DNA of 34,247 bases, taken from NCBI GenBank assembly GCA_900764725.1, contig CAAFPB010000345.1:1-34247 (forward strand). The letters run 5' to 3'. The notes below the pieces were generated by a model. It saw only the letters and a list, made by a program, of their open reading frames with translations, was not told where the DNA came from and made no database searches. Shown piece by piece: positions 8,421 to 16,258 of this stretch. Source of the stretch: an uncultured Catenibacterium sp. Its GTDB lineage: Bacteria > Bacillota_I > Bacilli_A > Erysipelotrichales > Coprobacillaceae. The position numbers and the translations under genes are program-made. How positions within the stretch are numbered: the stretch's first letter is position 1; each line of letters opens with the position of its first letter.

Positions 8421-8789
8421 TTAATGCCCATATGTGCACTCATGCATGTCTAAAGTTTCCATATCAATCTTAACCTTCATTGTATAATGATAAGACTTTG
8501 TATGAATATCACAATCAATAATATAATCCCTTCCATCATCATCTACATTATAACTAATGATACTGTCTTCTATTTCATACGTATCACTAAGTAGAATATC
8601 CTGATCAAGTGTAGAACGCCAATGTCTTCTTAAAAGTATTTCTACTCGTCTTTGTTCATTCATCAATCTCTGATAACGTGTTAATTCATATTGCCTTGTT
8701 ACAAGCGTACAATAACTAAATAAACTCGTAAATAATATTAGGAAGATGACTAAGACCACTTGTAATATACTTCCTCTATTCTTCGACAT
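8421..8789 (-). CDS. comGG: ComGG-like minor pseudopilin
   Basis: 122 residues. After a short basic leader (MSKNRG) comes a hydrophobic helix (SILQVVLVIFLILFTSLFSY), with no Glu at the usual +5 position, as in GspK/ComGG-type minor pseudopilins that sit at the pilus tip. The rest is a soluble domain without recognisable motifs; the name therefore rests mainly on position as the last comG gene. I chose the ATG at 8789, preceded by AGGAAG, over an upstream ATG at 8816. It overlaps comGF by 14 bp. Product: a component of the DNA-uptake pseudopilus. Confidence 0.65.
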   Translation of the reverse strand: MSKNRGSILQVVLVIFLILFTSLFSYCTLVTRQYELTRYQRLMNEQRRVEILLRRHWRSTLDQDILLSDTYEIEDSIISYNVDDDGRDYIIDCDIHTKSYHYTMKVKIDMETLDMHECTYGH

Positions 8790-9195
8790 AATCTTCCTGC
8801 TTTCTATATAAGTCACAGATCATATATGTATATTTCTGTTTTCCCCTTGTAATAGTCATATACATATAAGCGTCCTTTTCAAAGAAAATAACATCATCAA
8901 TATCAGTTATTAATATTTCATAACCTGGTGTTTTTACAAGTCTTCTCTTATCAAAGATAATGGTATTCTCATCCCCTTTCTCATCATAATAACCAATATC
9001 TTCACTATATGTCTTTATCTTAGATACAAGAAGATAATCAGCAAGCTGTTTAGCGCCTACCGCAATATCCTGATTATGACTCACTATAGGCACTTTTAAG
9101 ACACGTATAATAGAAGGTACATTTAAGACAATCATTAAACAAATACTTAAAGACAACAACATTTCAACTAGCGTAAAGCCTCTTTGAGTTTTGAT
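8776..9195 (-). CDS. comGF: ComGF-like pseudopilin with a non-canonical start
   Basis: The first ATG of this frame (9162) would give 128 aa starting MLLSLSIC, in the middle of a prepilin motif. Reading further upstream in the same frame gives KTQRGFTLVEMLLSLSI, a perfect type-IV prepilin site (G|FTLVE). No ATG, GTG or TTG lies between that motif and the in-frame TGA at 9202-9204. The ATC at 9195-9193, 10 bases after AGGAG, is the only plausible start, giving 139 aa. The alternatives are a sequencing indel or fusion to comGE by frameshift. The mature part is a hydrophobic helix followed by a beta-rich domain, as expected of ComGF. Confidence 0.7.
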   Translation of the reverse strand: MKTQRGFTLVEMLLSLSICLMIVLNVPSIIRVLKVPIVSHNQDIAVGAKQLADYLLVSKIKTYSEDIGYYDEKGDENTIIFDKRRLVKTPGYEILITDIDDVIFFEKDAYMYMTITRGKQKYTYMICDLYRKQEDYVEE

Positions 9196-9395
9196 TGGAG
9201 ATCATCTCCTTCCTCTACAATGCGTAATTCCTGTTTATTACTATTTTCCTGAGCTGATCTAAATCTAAGCTGTGCCTTATTCAATACAGTCAAAGAACCA
9301 ACAAAATAAACCACAATCATCAAATAAATAGATAAGGCGAACAGTGACTCAATAAGTGTATTTCCTTTATGATTAAGTAATATAATAAGCACCAC
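9168..9395 (-). CDS. comGE: ComGE-like minor pseudopilin
   Basis: About 75 residues. A prepilin-type site KG|NTLIESLFALSIYLMIV has Asn rather than Phe at +1 and Glu at +5. A short charged tail follows. There is no ATG; GTG codons at 9395 and 9392 open the frame, and AGGAA lies very close to them, so the start is uncertain. The end overlaps comGF. The name is from order in the operon and the prepilin motif, not from a family-specific signature. Confidence 0.6.
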   Translation of the reverse strand: MVLIILLNHKGNTLIESLFALSIYLMIVVYFVGSLTVLNKAQLRFRSAQENSNKQELRIVEEGDDLQSKLKEALR

Positions 9396-9765
9396 TTCCT
9401 AACTGAAAAACAAACTTTCTTGTATGATGAGGTGTTTTTAAAACAAGGGTCTTAGCTATTTTAATACGCCCATGATCATTATAAGTAAATGTATGATTTG
9501 TAAGAAATTGATAGCCTTCTTCTAAATTCAATGTCTTGTTTTCTTTTCCAATCAAATCAATACGATGATTAGAGACAGATACCTTTACTGTATTCTTTTC
9601 TACTATAGCCATTGCTCTTGCTTCATCAAACATTGCTTTAATAAGCGCTATTTCTTCCTGTTCATTAATTGTACGTGTATGCATAGTCATACAAAGCGAT
9701 GATAAAAAGATTGTAATAGACAATACAAATAACATCTCTATAACTGTAAATCCCTTCTTATACAT
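9373..9765 (-). CDS. comGD: ComGD-like pseudopilin
   Basis: 130 residues with a short class III signal (MYKK) and the prepilin site G|FTVIEMLFVLSITIFLSSL. The body (residues 30-130) resembles GspH/ComGD soluble domains, including a C-terminal KFVFQLGSGAYYIT. I chose the ATG at 9765, whose codon overlaps the comGC stop by 8 bp. Upstream in-frame ATGs at 9777 and 9801 would lengthen the leader beyond the usual size. It needs a prepilin peptidase (ComC), which is not in this window. Confidence 0.8.
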   Translation of the reverse strand: MYKKGFTVIEMLFVLSITIFLSSLCMTMHTRTINEQEEIALIKAMFDEARAMAIVEKNTVKVSVSNHRIDLIGKENKTLNLEEGYQFLTNHTFTYNDHGRIKIAKTLVLKTPHHTRKFVFQLGSGAYYIT

Positions 9766-10063
9766 AAGCTTGTCCATCTGATATATAAATAGATTTTCCA
9801 TTTGGACATGTAGCCTGCTTTTGAGTGAGATAAGGATTAGAACCAGATGTTAATTGAGAAATACTTGTAGGTAATTCATCATGTTCTATCTGATATAGTA
9901 TAATCTGTGAATTAACTACTTCCACCTGTGCTTCACACCCTTTTCCTTTTACCACATTATTCTTACTTGTGACATTAGGAATAACAAGCAATAAGATGAC
10001 AAGAATAACAGAAATACAAAATATCATTTCGATTAAAGTAAAACCTGCTTTATTATTTTTCAT
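9758..10063 (-). CDS. comGC: Major competence pseudopilin ComGC
   Basis: 101 residues. Leader MKNNKA, cleavage site G|FTLIEMIFCISVILVILLLVIP, then a compact helical domain with SKNNVVKGKGCEAQVEVVNSQI, the ComGC hallmark. Two Cys (in KGCEAQ and QATCPNG) could form a disulfide. ComGC is the main subunit of the transformation pilus that pulls DNA through the wall. A strong AGGAGG is 6 bases before the ATG; the stop of comGB is 8 bp upstream. Confidence 0.93.
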   Translation of the reverse strand: MKNNKAGFTLIEMIFCISVILVILLLVIPNVTSKNNVVKGKGCEAQVEVVNSQIILYQIEHDELPTSISQLTSGSNPYLTQKQATCPNGKSIYISDGQAYV

Positions 10064-10071
10064 AGAACCTC

Positions 10072-11070
10072 CTAAATATCTCCAATAACATTCATCATCG
10101 GTATAATAACTGCTACATAAATAGTGATGACGAAAAATGCGACAAACCCATAAACAATAGGTACAAAGAATTTAGTAAACTTATTTACTGCATATGTAAT
10201 CTGTTCCTGAGAAATATCTAAATAACCTCTCATCGAGCCTATTTCTTCAGGATTCTTTAAATACATCTTATACATAGATACAAAGAGATGATCAAAATAA
10301 GGAAAACCATCAATAATATTTTCTAATTGTTCTCCTTCTTTTAATCTTGTATAAATCTCATATAATACAATCTTAATATCACTGTTTGTCATGTTCTCAT
10401 TCAACATAGATATAATTGTATTTGAATCAATATGATCCTCTAATAACTCATTAAAATATAGACAGAACTTGAATGTAAAATACTTTTGAATATACTTTTT
10501 TAAGAAAGGAATTTTAAGATAACGCTCAATAATCCAATATTTCTTTTTCTTAAGTGAGACGAGAAAGTAAACAAAAGAAACAATAAGTGCCACTAATACA
10601 CCAATTATAAGAATGGGAATCAAACGAATAATAAAGAACAAAATACTAAAACTTAAAGACGGATTCATTCCAAATGAATTAAATAATGATGTGACTTTTG
10701 GAAAGAGAATAAATGTCGCAAATAATGAGAAAAAGAGTAAAAACACAATCAAAATCAAAGGATAAGTCATCTGTGCCGTTAATTTCTTTCTTATCGAGAT
10801 TATTTCATTATAAATTTTCAAGCTGTTCTTAATTGCATCAGAAATAGTAGAGCGCATAGAAAAGAAGGTAAAGAATTCAATAAATAATTTGGGAAGATGT
10901 GGATCTAATAAAGCGTCTGTTAAGTCTTCTCCATCATATATTTTCTGTAGTATTGTATCAATGCTGGGATGATTATTGATATCTTTACAAATAAGTAATG
11001 TTTCTTCTATGCCATAACCCTGTTCAAGTAAATTAGAAAGGTTTTCTAGAAACAATAGATCATTGTCCAT
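10072..11070 (-). CDS. comGB: Competence pilus platform protein ComGB
   Basis: 332 residues of the T2SS GspF/PilC family. Two GspF repeats (about residues 1-110 and 195-310) and three membrane segments can be seen: LILIVFLLFFSLFATFILFP near 103, a second near 148, and a C-terminal one near 305 (VYGFVAFFVITIYVAVIIP). It forms the inner-membrane platform on which ComGA drives pseudopilus assembly. It overlaps the end of comGA by 11 bp. Confidence 0.92.
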   Translation of the reverse strand: MDNDLLFLENLSNLLEQGYGIEETLLICKDINNHPSIDTILQKIYDGEDLTDALLDPHLPKLFIEFFTFFSMRSTISDAIKNSLKIYNEIISIRKKLTAQMTYPLILIVFLLFFSLFATFILFPKVTSLFNSFGMNPSLSFSILFFIIRLIPILIIGVLVALIVSFVYFLVSLKKKKYWIIERYLKIPFLKKYIQKYFTFKFCLYFNELLEDHIDSNTIISMLNENMTNSDIKIVLYEIYTRLKEGEQLENIIDGFPYFDHLFVSMYKMYLKNPEEIGSMRGYLDISQEQITYAVNKFTKFFVPIVYGFVAFFVITIYVAVIIPMMNVIGDI

Positions 11071-12049
11071 TTAACTCATCCTTAAACAAATATTGATCAC
11101 AATGCTTCTCTTTAATAAGCATAAGTGCATTATCCTTGAACGATGGATAGCTGACAGTATGATTAATGAAATATGTTTTAATTTGGTTCTTATTCATTGT
11201 TTCCGGAAGTATAATGACCTTTCTATTCCTTCTATCATATTTAATACGCTGAGTTACAACACCAATAAGTACATCCTCCAAATCCGTTTCATTGATACCT
11301 AGATTCAACATTCTCTTAATAACTAATAGAGAATTACTCGCATGAATAGTGGATAATACCAGATGCCCTGTCAAAGCACATGTAATAGCCAGCTTTGCGG
11401 TCTTCTCATCTCTTATTTCCCCAATCATAATAACATCTGGATCATGTCTTAAAATCTGCTTCAATGAATTATAATAATCTATTCCCATACTTTCATTCAT
11501 TTCAATCTGCAAACAATGTTCTTTCACTATTTCAATTGGATCTTCTAATGTGACTACATTTCTTCCACCCATTTCTATAATCTTATCTAAAATCGCATAT
11601 AAAGTTGTAGATTTACCCGATCCTGTTGCACCTGCCACTAAGAATAATCCAGACTTTTGATAACATACTTCATTGAGATAGAAAGTAAAATCATCTATTT
11701 CTGAGATCTCATTAATAGTAATGTTTTCATGATTATTCAGTATTCTAATAACGATACTTTCAAAATCCATACCTGGCAAATAAGACACACGTAAGAAATA
11801 GATATGTTCATTCAGATAATAATGAAAAGCACCCGTTTGAGGAACCATCTTATAATTCACATTAATAAAAGACTTGTATTTCAAATAATTCATAATTTTA
11901 GCCCCTATTGTTTTTTCATACTCCTGATAGGGCTGCAGTTCTCCAAATACTCTGAATTGAATACTCAAATGATCTGTCAGCTTAAAATGGATATCTGTAG
12001 AGTCTGCCTTCAGAGCTTTGAAAAAAATGGTTTCAAATAGTTCATCCAT
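11060..12049 (-). CDS. comGA: Competence pilus assembly ATPase ComGA
   Basis: 329 residues of the GspE/PilB secretion ATPase family, short form typical of ComGA (no N1 domain). Walker A AGATGSGKST is near residues 139-148, an Asp box (VVTLEDPIE) follows, then Walker B with LRHDPDVIMIGEIRD and the His box TGHLVLSTIHASNS. The tetracysteine zinc motif of many PilB/GspE proteins is absent, as in ComGA. I chose the ATG at 12049, preceded by AGGAGG; the ATG at 12076 has no ribosome binding site. First gene of the comG operon. Confidence 0.94.
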   Translation of the reverse strand: MDELFETIFFKALKADSTDIHFKLTDHLSIQFRVFGELQPYQEYEKTIGAKIMNYLKYKSFINVNYKMVPQTGAFHYYLNEHIYFLRVSYLPGMDFESIVIRILNNHENITINEISEIDDFTFYLNEVCYQKSGLFLVAGATGSGKSTTLYAILDKIIEMGGRNVVTLEDPIEIVKEHCLQIEMNESMGIDYYNSLKQILRHDPDVIMIGEIRDEKTAKLAITCALTGHLVLSTIHASNSLLVIKRMLNLGINETDLEDVLIGVVTQRIKYDRRNRKVIILPETMNKNQIKTYFINHTVSYPSFKDNALMLIKEKHCDQYLFKDELNGQ

Positions 12050-12096
12050 AAAATAACCTCCTACTATTACATACATATTTAAATCCCATTTTTCTC

Positions 12097-12135
12097 ATAA
12101 AATAAAAAAGATTCAGTGAAAATTACTGAATCTTT
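12097..12135 (-). terminator. Rho-independent terminator after the cyclophilin gene
   Basis: 11-bp stem AAAGATTCAGT/ACTGAATCTTT with a 7-base loop, followed on the minus strand by TTTATTTTATG. The stop codon (12123-12125) is inside the hairpin. It separates the cyclophilin gene from comG. Confidence 0.85.
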
Positions 12136-12989
12136 GTACATGTAATACTTTCAATAACTGGCTGGTTCTTTTTAGAGACAGTTCCATTACTGTCTTCTGT
12201 CTTTACATCATCACAGATTTTATCAACAATATCCATACCTGAATAAGCACATCCAAATGCTGCATATTGACCATCTAATGAAGATGTATCTTCGTGCATG
12301 ATAAAGAACTGACTGCTCGCACTATCATATGACTGACTTCTAGCCATTGAAATAACGCCTCTTGTATGCTTTATTGGATTATCAACACCATTCGCTGAGA
12401 ATTCACCTTTAATAGTCTGTTTAGATCCTCCAGTACCATCACCATTAGGATCACCACCCTGAATCATGAATCCCTTAATAATACGATGGAATGTTAAACC
12501 ATTATAGAAACCATCATTCGCAAGACCTACAAAGTTGCTTACTGTAATAGGTGCAGTATTCGCATCTAACTTTAATTTAATTGAACCATAGTTCTTTACT
12601 TTGATTTCACAATCATAATAACCTGTTAATAAATCTTTTAAACCAGATACTTTAACCTTCTTAGTTGGATTCTTAATAGTCAAGCCTAAATCTTTTGCTT
12701 TTGACTTAGAATATTTCGCTTTAATAGTAATTTCATCACCGTTAGAAAGAGCGCCATTAGTCCCATTTTCTAATGTATATTCTATATCAGCTACAAAGTC
12801 TCTGATATCTGAATTTGTTTTATCGTACTTTGTATTATTATCGATATAAACTTCTCCTTTACCATTAAATCCTTTGATTGATACTTTAATATCGCTTGTT
12901 AAATCAATAGTACCTCCTGGCTTAGAAGAACATCCAATAAGAGTAGAACCTATAGCCAAAGCAAGAATTATACGTATTAACTTCTTCAT
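12123..12989 (-). CDS. Secreted cyclophilin-type peptidyl-prolyl isomerase lipoprotein
   Basis: 288 residues. A lipoprotein signal peptide ends in the lipobox LIGC (Cys20), so the protein should be anchored outside the cell membrane. Residues 25-115 form a beta-rich segment with KGFNGKGEVYI, a motif frequent in Firmicute surface proteins. Residues 125-285 are a cyclophilin domain: NFVGLANDGFYNGLTFHRIIKGFMIQGGD contains the catalytic FHR, and SQFFIMHEDTSSLDGQYAAFG the substrate site. Predicted to catalyse proline isomerisation of exported proteins. It is transcribed alone from a near-consensus promoter. Confidence 0.9.
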   Translation of the reverse strand: MKKLIRIILALAIGSTLIGCSSKPGGTIDLTSDIKVSIKGFNGKGEVYIDNNTKYDKTNSDIRDFVADIEYTLENGTNGALSNGDEITIKAKYSKSKAKDLGLTIKNPTKKVKVSGLKDLLTGYYDCEIKVKNYGSIKLKLDANTAPITVSNFVGLANDGFYNGLTFHRIIKGFMIQGGDPNGDGTGGSKQTIKGEFSANGVDNPIKHTRGVISMARSQSYDSASSQFFIMHEDTSSLDGQYAAFGCAYSGMDIVDKICDDVKTEDSNGTVSKKNQPVIESITCTKIQ

Positions 12990-13009
12990 CTTTTAAACCT
13001 CCATTTTCT

Positions 13010-13038
13010 ATTATAATTGAAAGCGCATTAATTGCCAA
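13010..13038 (-). promoter_or_regulatory. Sigma-A promoter of the cyclophilin gene
   Basis: TTGGCA (13033-13038), 17-bp spacer, TATAAT (13010-13015), 21 bp before the ATG. GGAGG serves as ribosome binding site. Confidence 0.8.
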
Positions 13039-13040
13039 CA

Positions 13041-13071
13041 AAAAAGTCCTCTATTTCAGGGCATAGAGGAC
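13041..13071 (-). terminator. Rho-independent terminator of an unassigned transcript
   Basis: Perfect 9-bp stem GTCCTCTAT/ATAGAGGAC with an 8-base loop followed on the minus strand by six T. The nearest upstream stop codon is about 136 bp away, unlike every other terminator here. Confidence 0.8.
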
Positions 13072-13141
13072 AATTGAAATGGACAACGAGAATGTAGAAC
13101 TCATATACATGAGGGAAAATCATATATTTATAATCCACTTC
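13041..13141 (-). ncRNA. Candidate small RNA of about 100 nt
   Basis: On the minus strand a TATAAT (13148-13153, poor -35) is followed by about 100 nt without a good ORF. This stretch contains a small hairpin (CTCAT/ATGAG, 13100-13113) and ends in a strong intrinsic terminator. It lies between the metallo-hydrolase gene and the cyclophilin promoter. It may instead be the long 3' end of the hydrolase transcript. No known RNA family is recognised. Confidence 0.35.
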
Positions 13142-13206
13142 TAAAACATTATATACCTAATTATTTACATTCTTTATATTTCGCTTTAAACAACACCATT
13201 TTTACC

Positions 13207-13812
13207 TTAAAAAGACAAAAATGGGTTATTTTTCTTTTCAAAAGAAAGAGTTGACTCTGGACCATGCCCTGGATAAATATCCGCATCTAACTCAAGATTC
13301 TTTATACGAGATAAAGATTTTAGTAAAGAGAACTTATCTCCTGTAGGAAAATCTACTCTTCCACAACCACCTTTAAATAGTGTATCACCTGTAAATAATG
13401 CATCCTCTTTTATATAATAATAAAGACAGCTTCCCTTTGCATGTCCTGGTGTTTTATAAATTCCAAAGTACATTTCTCCTAGTGTAATGCTGTCTTCAAT
13501 GGCTATTACATCATCTACAATATACTTTTCTCCTCCAAGCATTACTGATAGATTCTCATCCCAGTCAAGCATCATATCTCTTGCATCTTCTGTTGCATAG
13601 ACATTTGTATGATAATAATCTCTTAATTCATTGACTGCACCAATGTGATCATAATGTCCATGAGTAATCAAAATACCTTTGACATCTAACTGACCTACTT
13701 CTTCGATAATACGCTTTGGCTCATCTCCAGGATCAATAATAACACAATCTGACCCTAAACTTACAATATAACAATTCTCTTGAATAGGACCTACTACTAA
13801 TCTTTTAATCAT
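13207..13812 (-). CDS. Metallo-beta-lactamase-fold hydrolase, YqgX/glyoxalase II-like
   Basis: 201 residues. The zinc-binding motif THGHYDHIG (HxHxDH) is near residues 50-58. Further metal ligands are in TPGHAKGS (His near 122), FTGDTLF (bridging Asp) and YPGHGPES (C-terminal His). This pattern matches small cytosolic hydrolases of the YcbL/YqgX group, which often hydrolyse S-lactoylglutathione-type thioesters poorly; the natural substrate is unknown. ATG at 13812 with GGAGGAAG upstream. No promoter was found between it and the rpmG terminator, so it may use read-through. Confidence 0.85.
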   Translation of the reverse strand: MIKRLVVGPIQENCYIVSLGSDCVIIDPGDEPKRIIEEVGQLDVKGILITHGHYDHIGAVNELRDYYHTNVYATEDARDMMLDWDENLSVMLGGEKYIVDDVIAIEDSITLGEMYFGIYKTPGHAKGSCLYYYIKEDALFTGDTLFKGGCGRVDFPTGDKFSLLKSLSRIKNLELDADIYPGHGPESTLSFEKKNNPFLSF

Positions 13813-13830
13813 ACAACTTCCTCCTTGTAT

Positions 13831-13857
13831 AAAAAAAATAAGCCTTGAGGCTTATTT
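13831..13857 (-). terminator. Rho-independent terminator after rpmG
   Basis: 9-bp stem AAATAAGCC/GGCTTATTT with a TCAA loop, continuing into eight T on the minus strand. The rpmG stop (13852-13854) is in the upstream arm. Confidence 0.88.
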
Positions 13858-14001
13858 CTTTTCCTTATGAACAGTTTTCTTGTTACATCTTGGACAATAC
13901 TTTTTAAATTCAACCCTTTCAGGATGACTCTTTTTATTCTTTGTGTTGATATAGTTTTCTTCACCACATTCTGTACACTTTAAGATAATATTATCTCTCA
14001 T
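13852..14001 (-). CDS. rpmG: 50S ribosomal protein bL33
   Basis: 49 residues starting [17 protein letters not shown] and ending KKTVHKEKK, with the middle [19 protein letters not shown]. The two CxxC pairs (CTEC and CPRC) form a zinc ribbon, so this is the zinc-containing (C+) type of L33. GGAGGTG lies 8 bases before the ATG at 14001. Monocistronic, with its own terminator. Firmicutes often carry a second, cysteine-free paralogue used under zinc limitation; none is in this window. Confidence 0.95.
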   Translation of the reverse strand: MRDNIILKCTECGEENYINTKNKKSHPERVEFKKYCPRCNKKTVHKEKK

Positions 14002-14072
14002 GAATATTACACCTCCAAATAAGTTTGCTTCAATATATTATCATATAAATTCATAAATTACTAGTTCTTTTT

Positions 14073-16145
14073 TTAATTATTGTAGCCATATTTTTCAAAA
14101 TAAAGACTAAATGCCTTTTTCGCAATACTTGGTGCATCATTTGCACCCTTTAATCTTTCTTCAAGAACAGCTACAACTACTTGCGGATCCTTGCTAGGAC
14201 CATAAGCAATAAACAAATGGTTAGGATGGTCGACATTACCTGTATGTGTATAATCTTCTGCAGTACCTGATTTACCAGAAATATCATACTGGAAACCAGA
14301 GAATGAACCTGCAGCTGTACCATAAGTAACTACAGCCTTCATACCAGCCTGAATCTGATTAAATGCATCTTCATTACCTTCTGATACATCATCCATAATA
14401 TGCTTCTTATGCGTATTAAGAGTCACAATATTACCAGAAGTATCTGTCTTATAAGAACTCTTATAAAGATGTGGCTGTACCTTAACACCTTTATTTGCAA
14501 GAGTAGACGCATATACAGCAAGCTGTAATGGTGTATATGTATCATACTGACCAATAGAGAAGTCAAGAAGCTTACCAGCTGTATCTTCTTCAACACGAGG
14601 ACCAGTTGCTGCCTCATATGGTAAATCAATACCAGTCTTAACACCTAAACCTAATTCTCCTGCTGCATTTCTTAATTTAGTAAATGCACTCTTATCAATA
14701 TGAATAGGTTTATCATACTGATAATGACCACCTGCAAGCTTAATAATAATCTTCATCATATAGATATTAGAAGAATAAGCCAATGCCTGTACTTCATTAA
14801 TATTACCAAAACCACTCTTATTCCAAGAATGCTTTGCTTTAGTACCGGCAATCTTTAAACCTTCAGACGTATCTGCTTCATAATGATTTGCTTTAATAAT
14901 GTTATTCTTGAAGCAGGCATAAATAACAGCCCCCTTCATAGTAGAACCAATACGATAAGCACCTGTATAAGTAAGATAAGTAGCATCTTTCATTTCATAA
15001 GGTGTTTTCTCTTTATTGTATTCCTTACCAACTAACGCAATAATATCACCTGTTTTAGGTTCCATCACTATACAATAGATATGCTGTTGATATCTTTCAG
15101 ACGTATGACTATAAAGACATTGTTCTACCATCTGAGTCAGCTGTGACTGAATATCCCAGTCAATCGTTAACTGAATATTATCACCACTGCTACCTTGTTT
15201 CTTAGTTTTTACAATTGGTGTACCATCACTTGCATACTTTAAAGTCATCACTGACTTATTACCACTTAAAATATCTTCATACTGTCTTTCAAGTCCTGAA
15301 GTACCTACACGTGAGTCATTACTATAATCTAATGCAAGAAGCTCATCCTTTAAAGTAGCAGGCAAACCCTGTTTCTTAGTTGTTACCTTACCTAGTGTAC
15401 TCTTTAAAGTAGACTCATCAGTATAAGCACGTTTCCAGTCACTTGTGACTTGAATACCTCTTAATAAATCATTGTTTTCCCCAATAACACTGGCTTCTTG
15501 ATAACTGATATTTTCAAGAAGTACTGCAGAACCACTCTTACAATTCTTAATTGTATAATAGAGTTTATAATAACGTACATCATCATCACTTAGATGCTTC
15601 TTTAATACACTATCTGTGATTCGTTTAAGCTGTAAATTATAGTACTCAGTATCTCCATCATCATTTGCGGCAAGAGCTTTCTTCTCTGCCTCTGTTACAA
15701 GAGATTTCGCAAACTTCTTATCCTTCATAATCAGATAATCTTTCTTTTCTCTCTCGGTAACGCTGGAAATATCAATATTACAATTCTTAGTCAAGAAATT
15801 AACCATTGATTTAATTTCATCATCTTTAATTCCTTTCACTGCATAATAAGTTGCACATACAACATTCTCATTATATACAAGCTTATTATAGTTCCTATCT
15901 ACTATTTCACCACGTAATGCATCGACTTCAAATGTATTTGTACTATATTGTTCTAGCTTTGCTGAATAGAAATCAGACTTGTTGATCTGCATATAGAAAA
16001 GTCTTAATGCAAAAATACTTGCTATCACAATAACGACGCCAATAATAATATAGAAACGACGTGCAACTACATTATCTAATTGATTACGTTCCTGTTCCTG
16101 GGCTTCTTTTCGCCCAATAAACTTTATCGGTCTATTACTAAACAA
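14073..16145 (-). CDS. Class B penicillin-binding protein (PBP2/FtsI type transpeptidase)
   Basis: 690 residues. A short cytoplasmic tail and one membrane anchor (about residues 31-51) precede a PBP dimerisation domain (LRGEIVDRN near 78; ends about 310) and the transpeptidase domain. The three active-site motifs are S401-TMK, S458-SN and K625-SGT. It cross-links peptidoglycan; whether it serves elongation or division cannot be decided without neighbours such as mreB or ftsW. The start must be the TTG at 16145: an in-frame TGA lies immediately upstream, and AAGGTGGG is 6 bases before it. No clear terminator follows. Confidence 0.9.
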   Translation of the reverse strand: MFSNRPIKFIGRKEAQEQERNQLDNVVARRFYIIIGVVIVIASIFALRLFYMQINKSDFYSAKLEQYSTNTFEVDALRGEIVDRNYNKLVYNENVVCATYYAVKGIKDDEIKSMVNFLTKNCNIDISSVTEREKKDYLIMKDKKFAKSLVTEAEKKALAANDDGDTEYYNLQLKRITDSVLKKHLSDDDVRYYKLYYTIKNCKSGSAVLLENISYQEASVIGENNDLLRGIQVTSDWKRAYTDESTLKSTLGKVTTKKQGLPATLKDELLALDYSNDSRVGTSGLERQYEDILSGNKSVMTLKYASDGTPIVKTKKQGSSGDNIQLTIDWDIQSQLTQMVEQCLYSHTSERYQQHIYCIVMEPKTGDIIALVGKEYNKEKTPYEMKDATYLTYTGAYRIGSTMKGAVIYACFKNNIIKANHYEADTSEGLKIAGTKAKHSWNKSGFGNINEVQALAYSSNIYMMKIIIKLAGGHYQYDKPIHIDKSAFTKLRNAAGELGLGVKTGIDLPYEAATGPRVEEDTAGKLLDFSIGQYDTYTPLQLAVYASTLANKGVKVQPHLYKSSYKTDTSGNIVTLNTHKKHIMDDVSEGNEDAFNQIQAGMKAVVTYGTAAGSFSGFQYDISGKSGTAEDYTHTGNVDHPNHLFIAYGPSKDPQVVVAVLEERLKGANDAPSIAKKAFSLYFEKYGYNN

Positions 16146-16170
16146 TCAAATCCCACCTTTTTTCTCTCAT

Positions 16171-16199
16171 ATTATATATGTATATTCTTTTCATTTCAA
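16171..16199 (-). promoter_or_regulatory. Sigma-A promoter of the penicillin-binding protein gene
   Basis: TTGAAA (16194-16199), 17-bp spacer, TATAAT (16171-16176), 25 bp before the TTG start codon. Confidence 0.8.
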
Positions 16200-16223
16200 T
16201 TAATTAGAGAAAATCAAATGTGT

Positions 16224-16258
16224 GAAAAAAACAAAGAAAGGCAGAACTAACTCTGCCT
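16224..16258 (-). terminator. Rho-independent terminator after lepA
   Basis: 7-bp stem AGGCAGA/TCTGCCT with a 6-base loop, followed on the minus strand by TTCTTTGTTTTTTT. The lepA stop (16257-16259) overlaps the stem. Confidence 0.75.

Noticed and set aside
12050..12106. AAAA-N5-TTTA sequence resembling half a ComK box before comGA
   Set aside because: A single imperfect match in very AT-rich DNA; no second box at the required spacing.
13196..13224. Inverted repeat CCATTTTT/AAAAATGG over the stop of the metallo-hydrolase gene
   Set aside because: AT-rich with a 13-base loop and no following T-run, so not called as a terminator.
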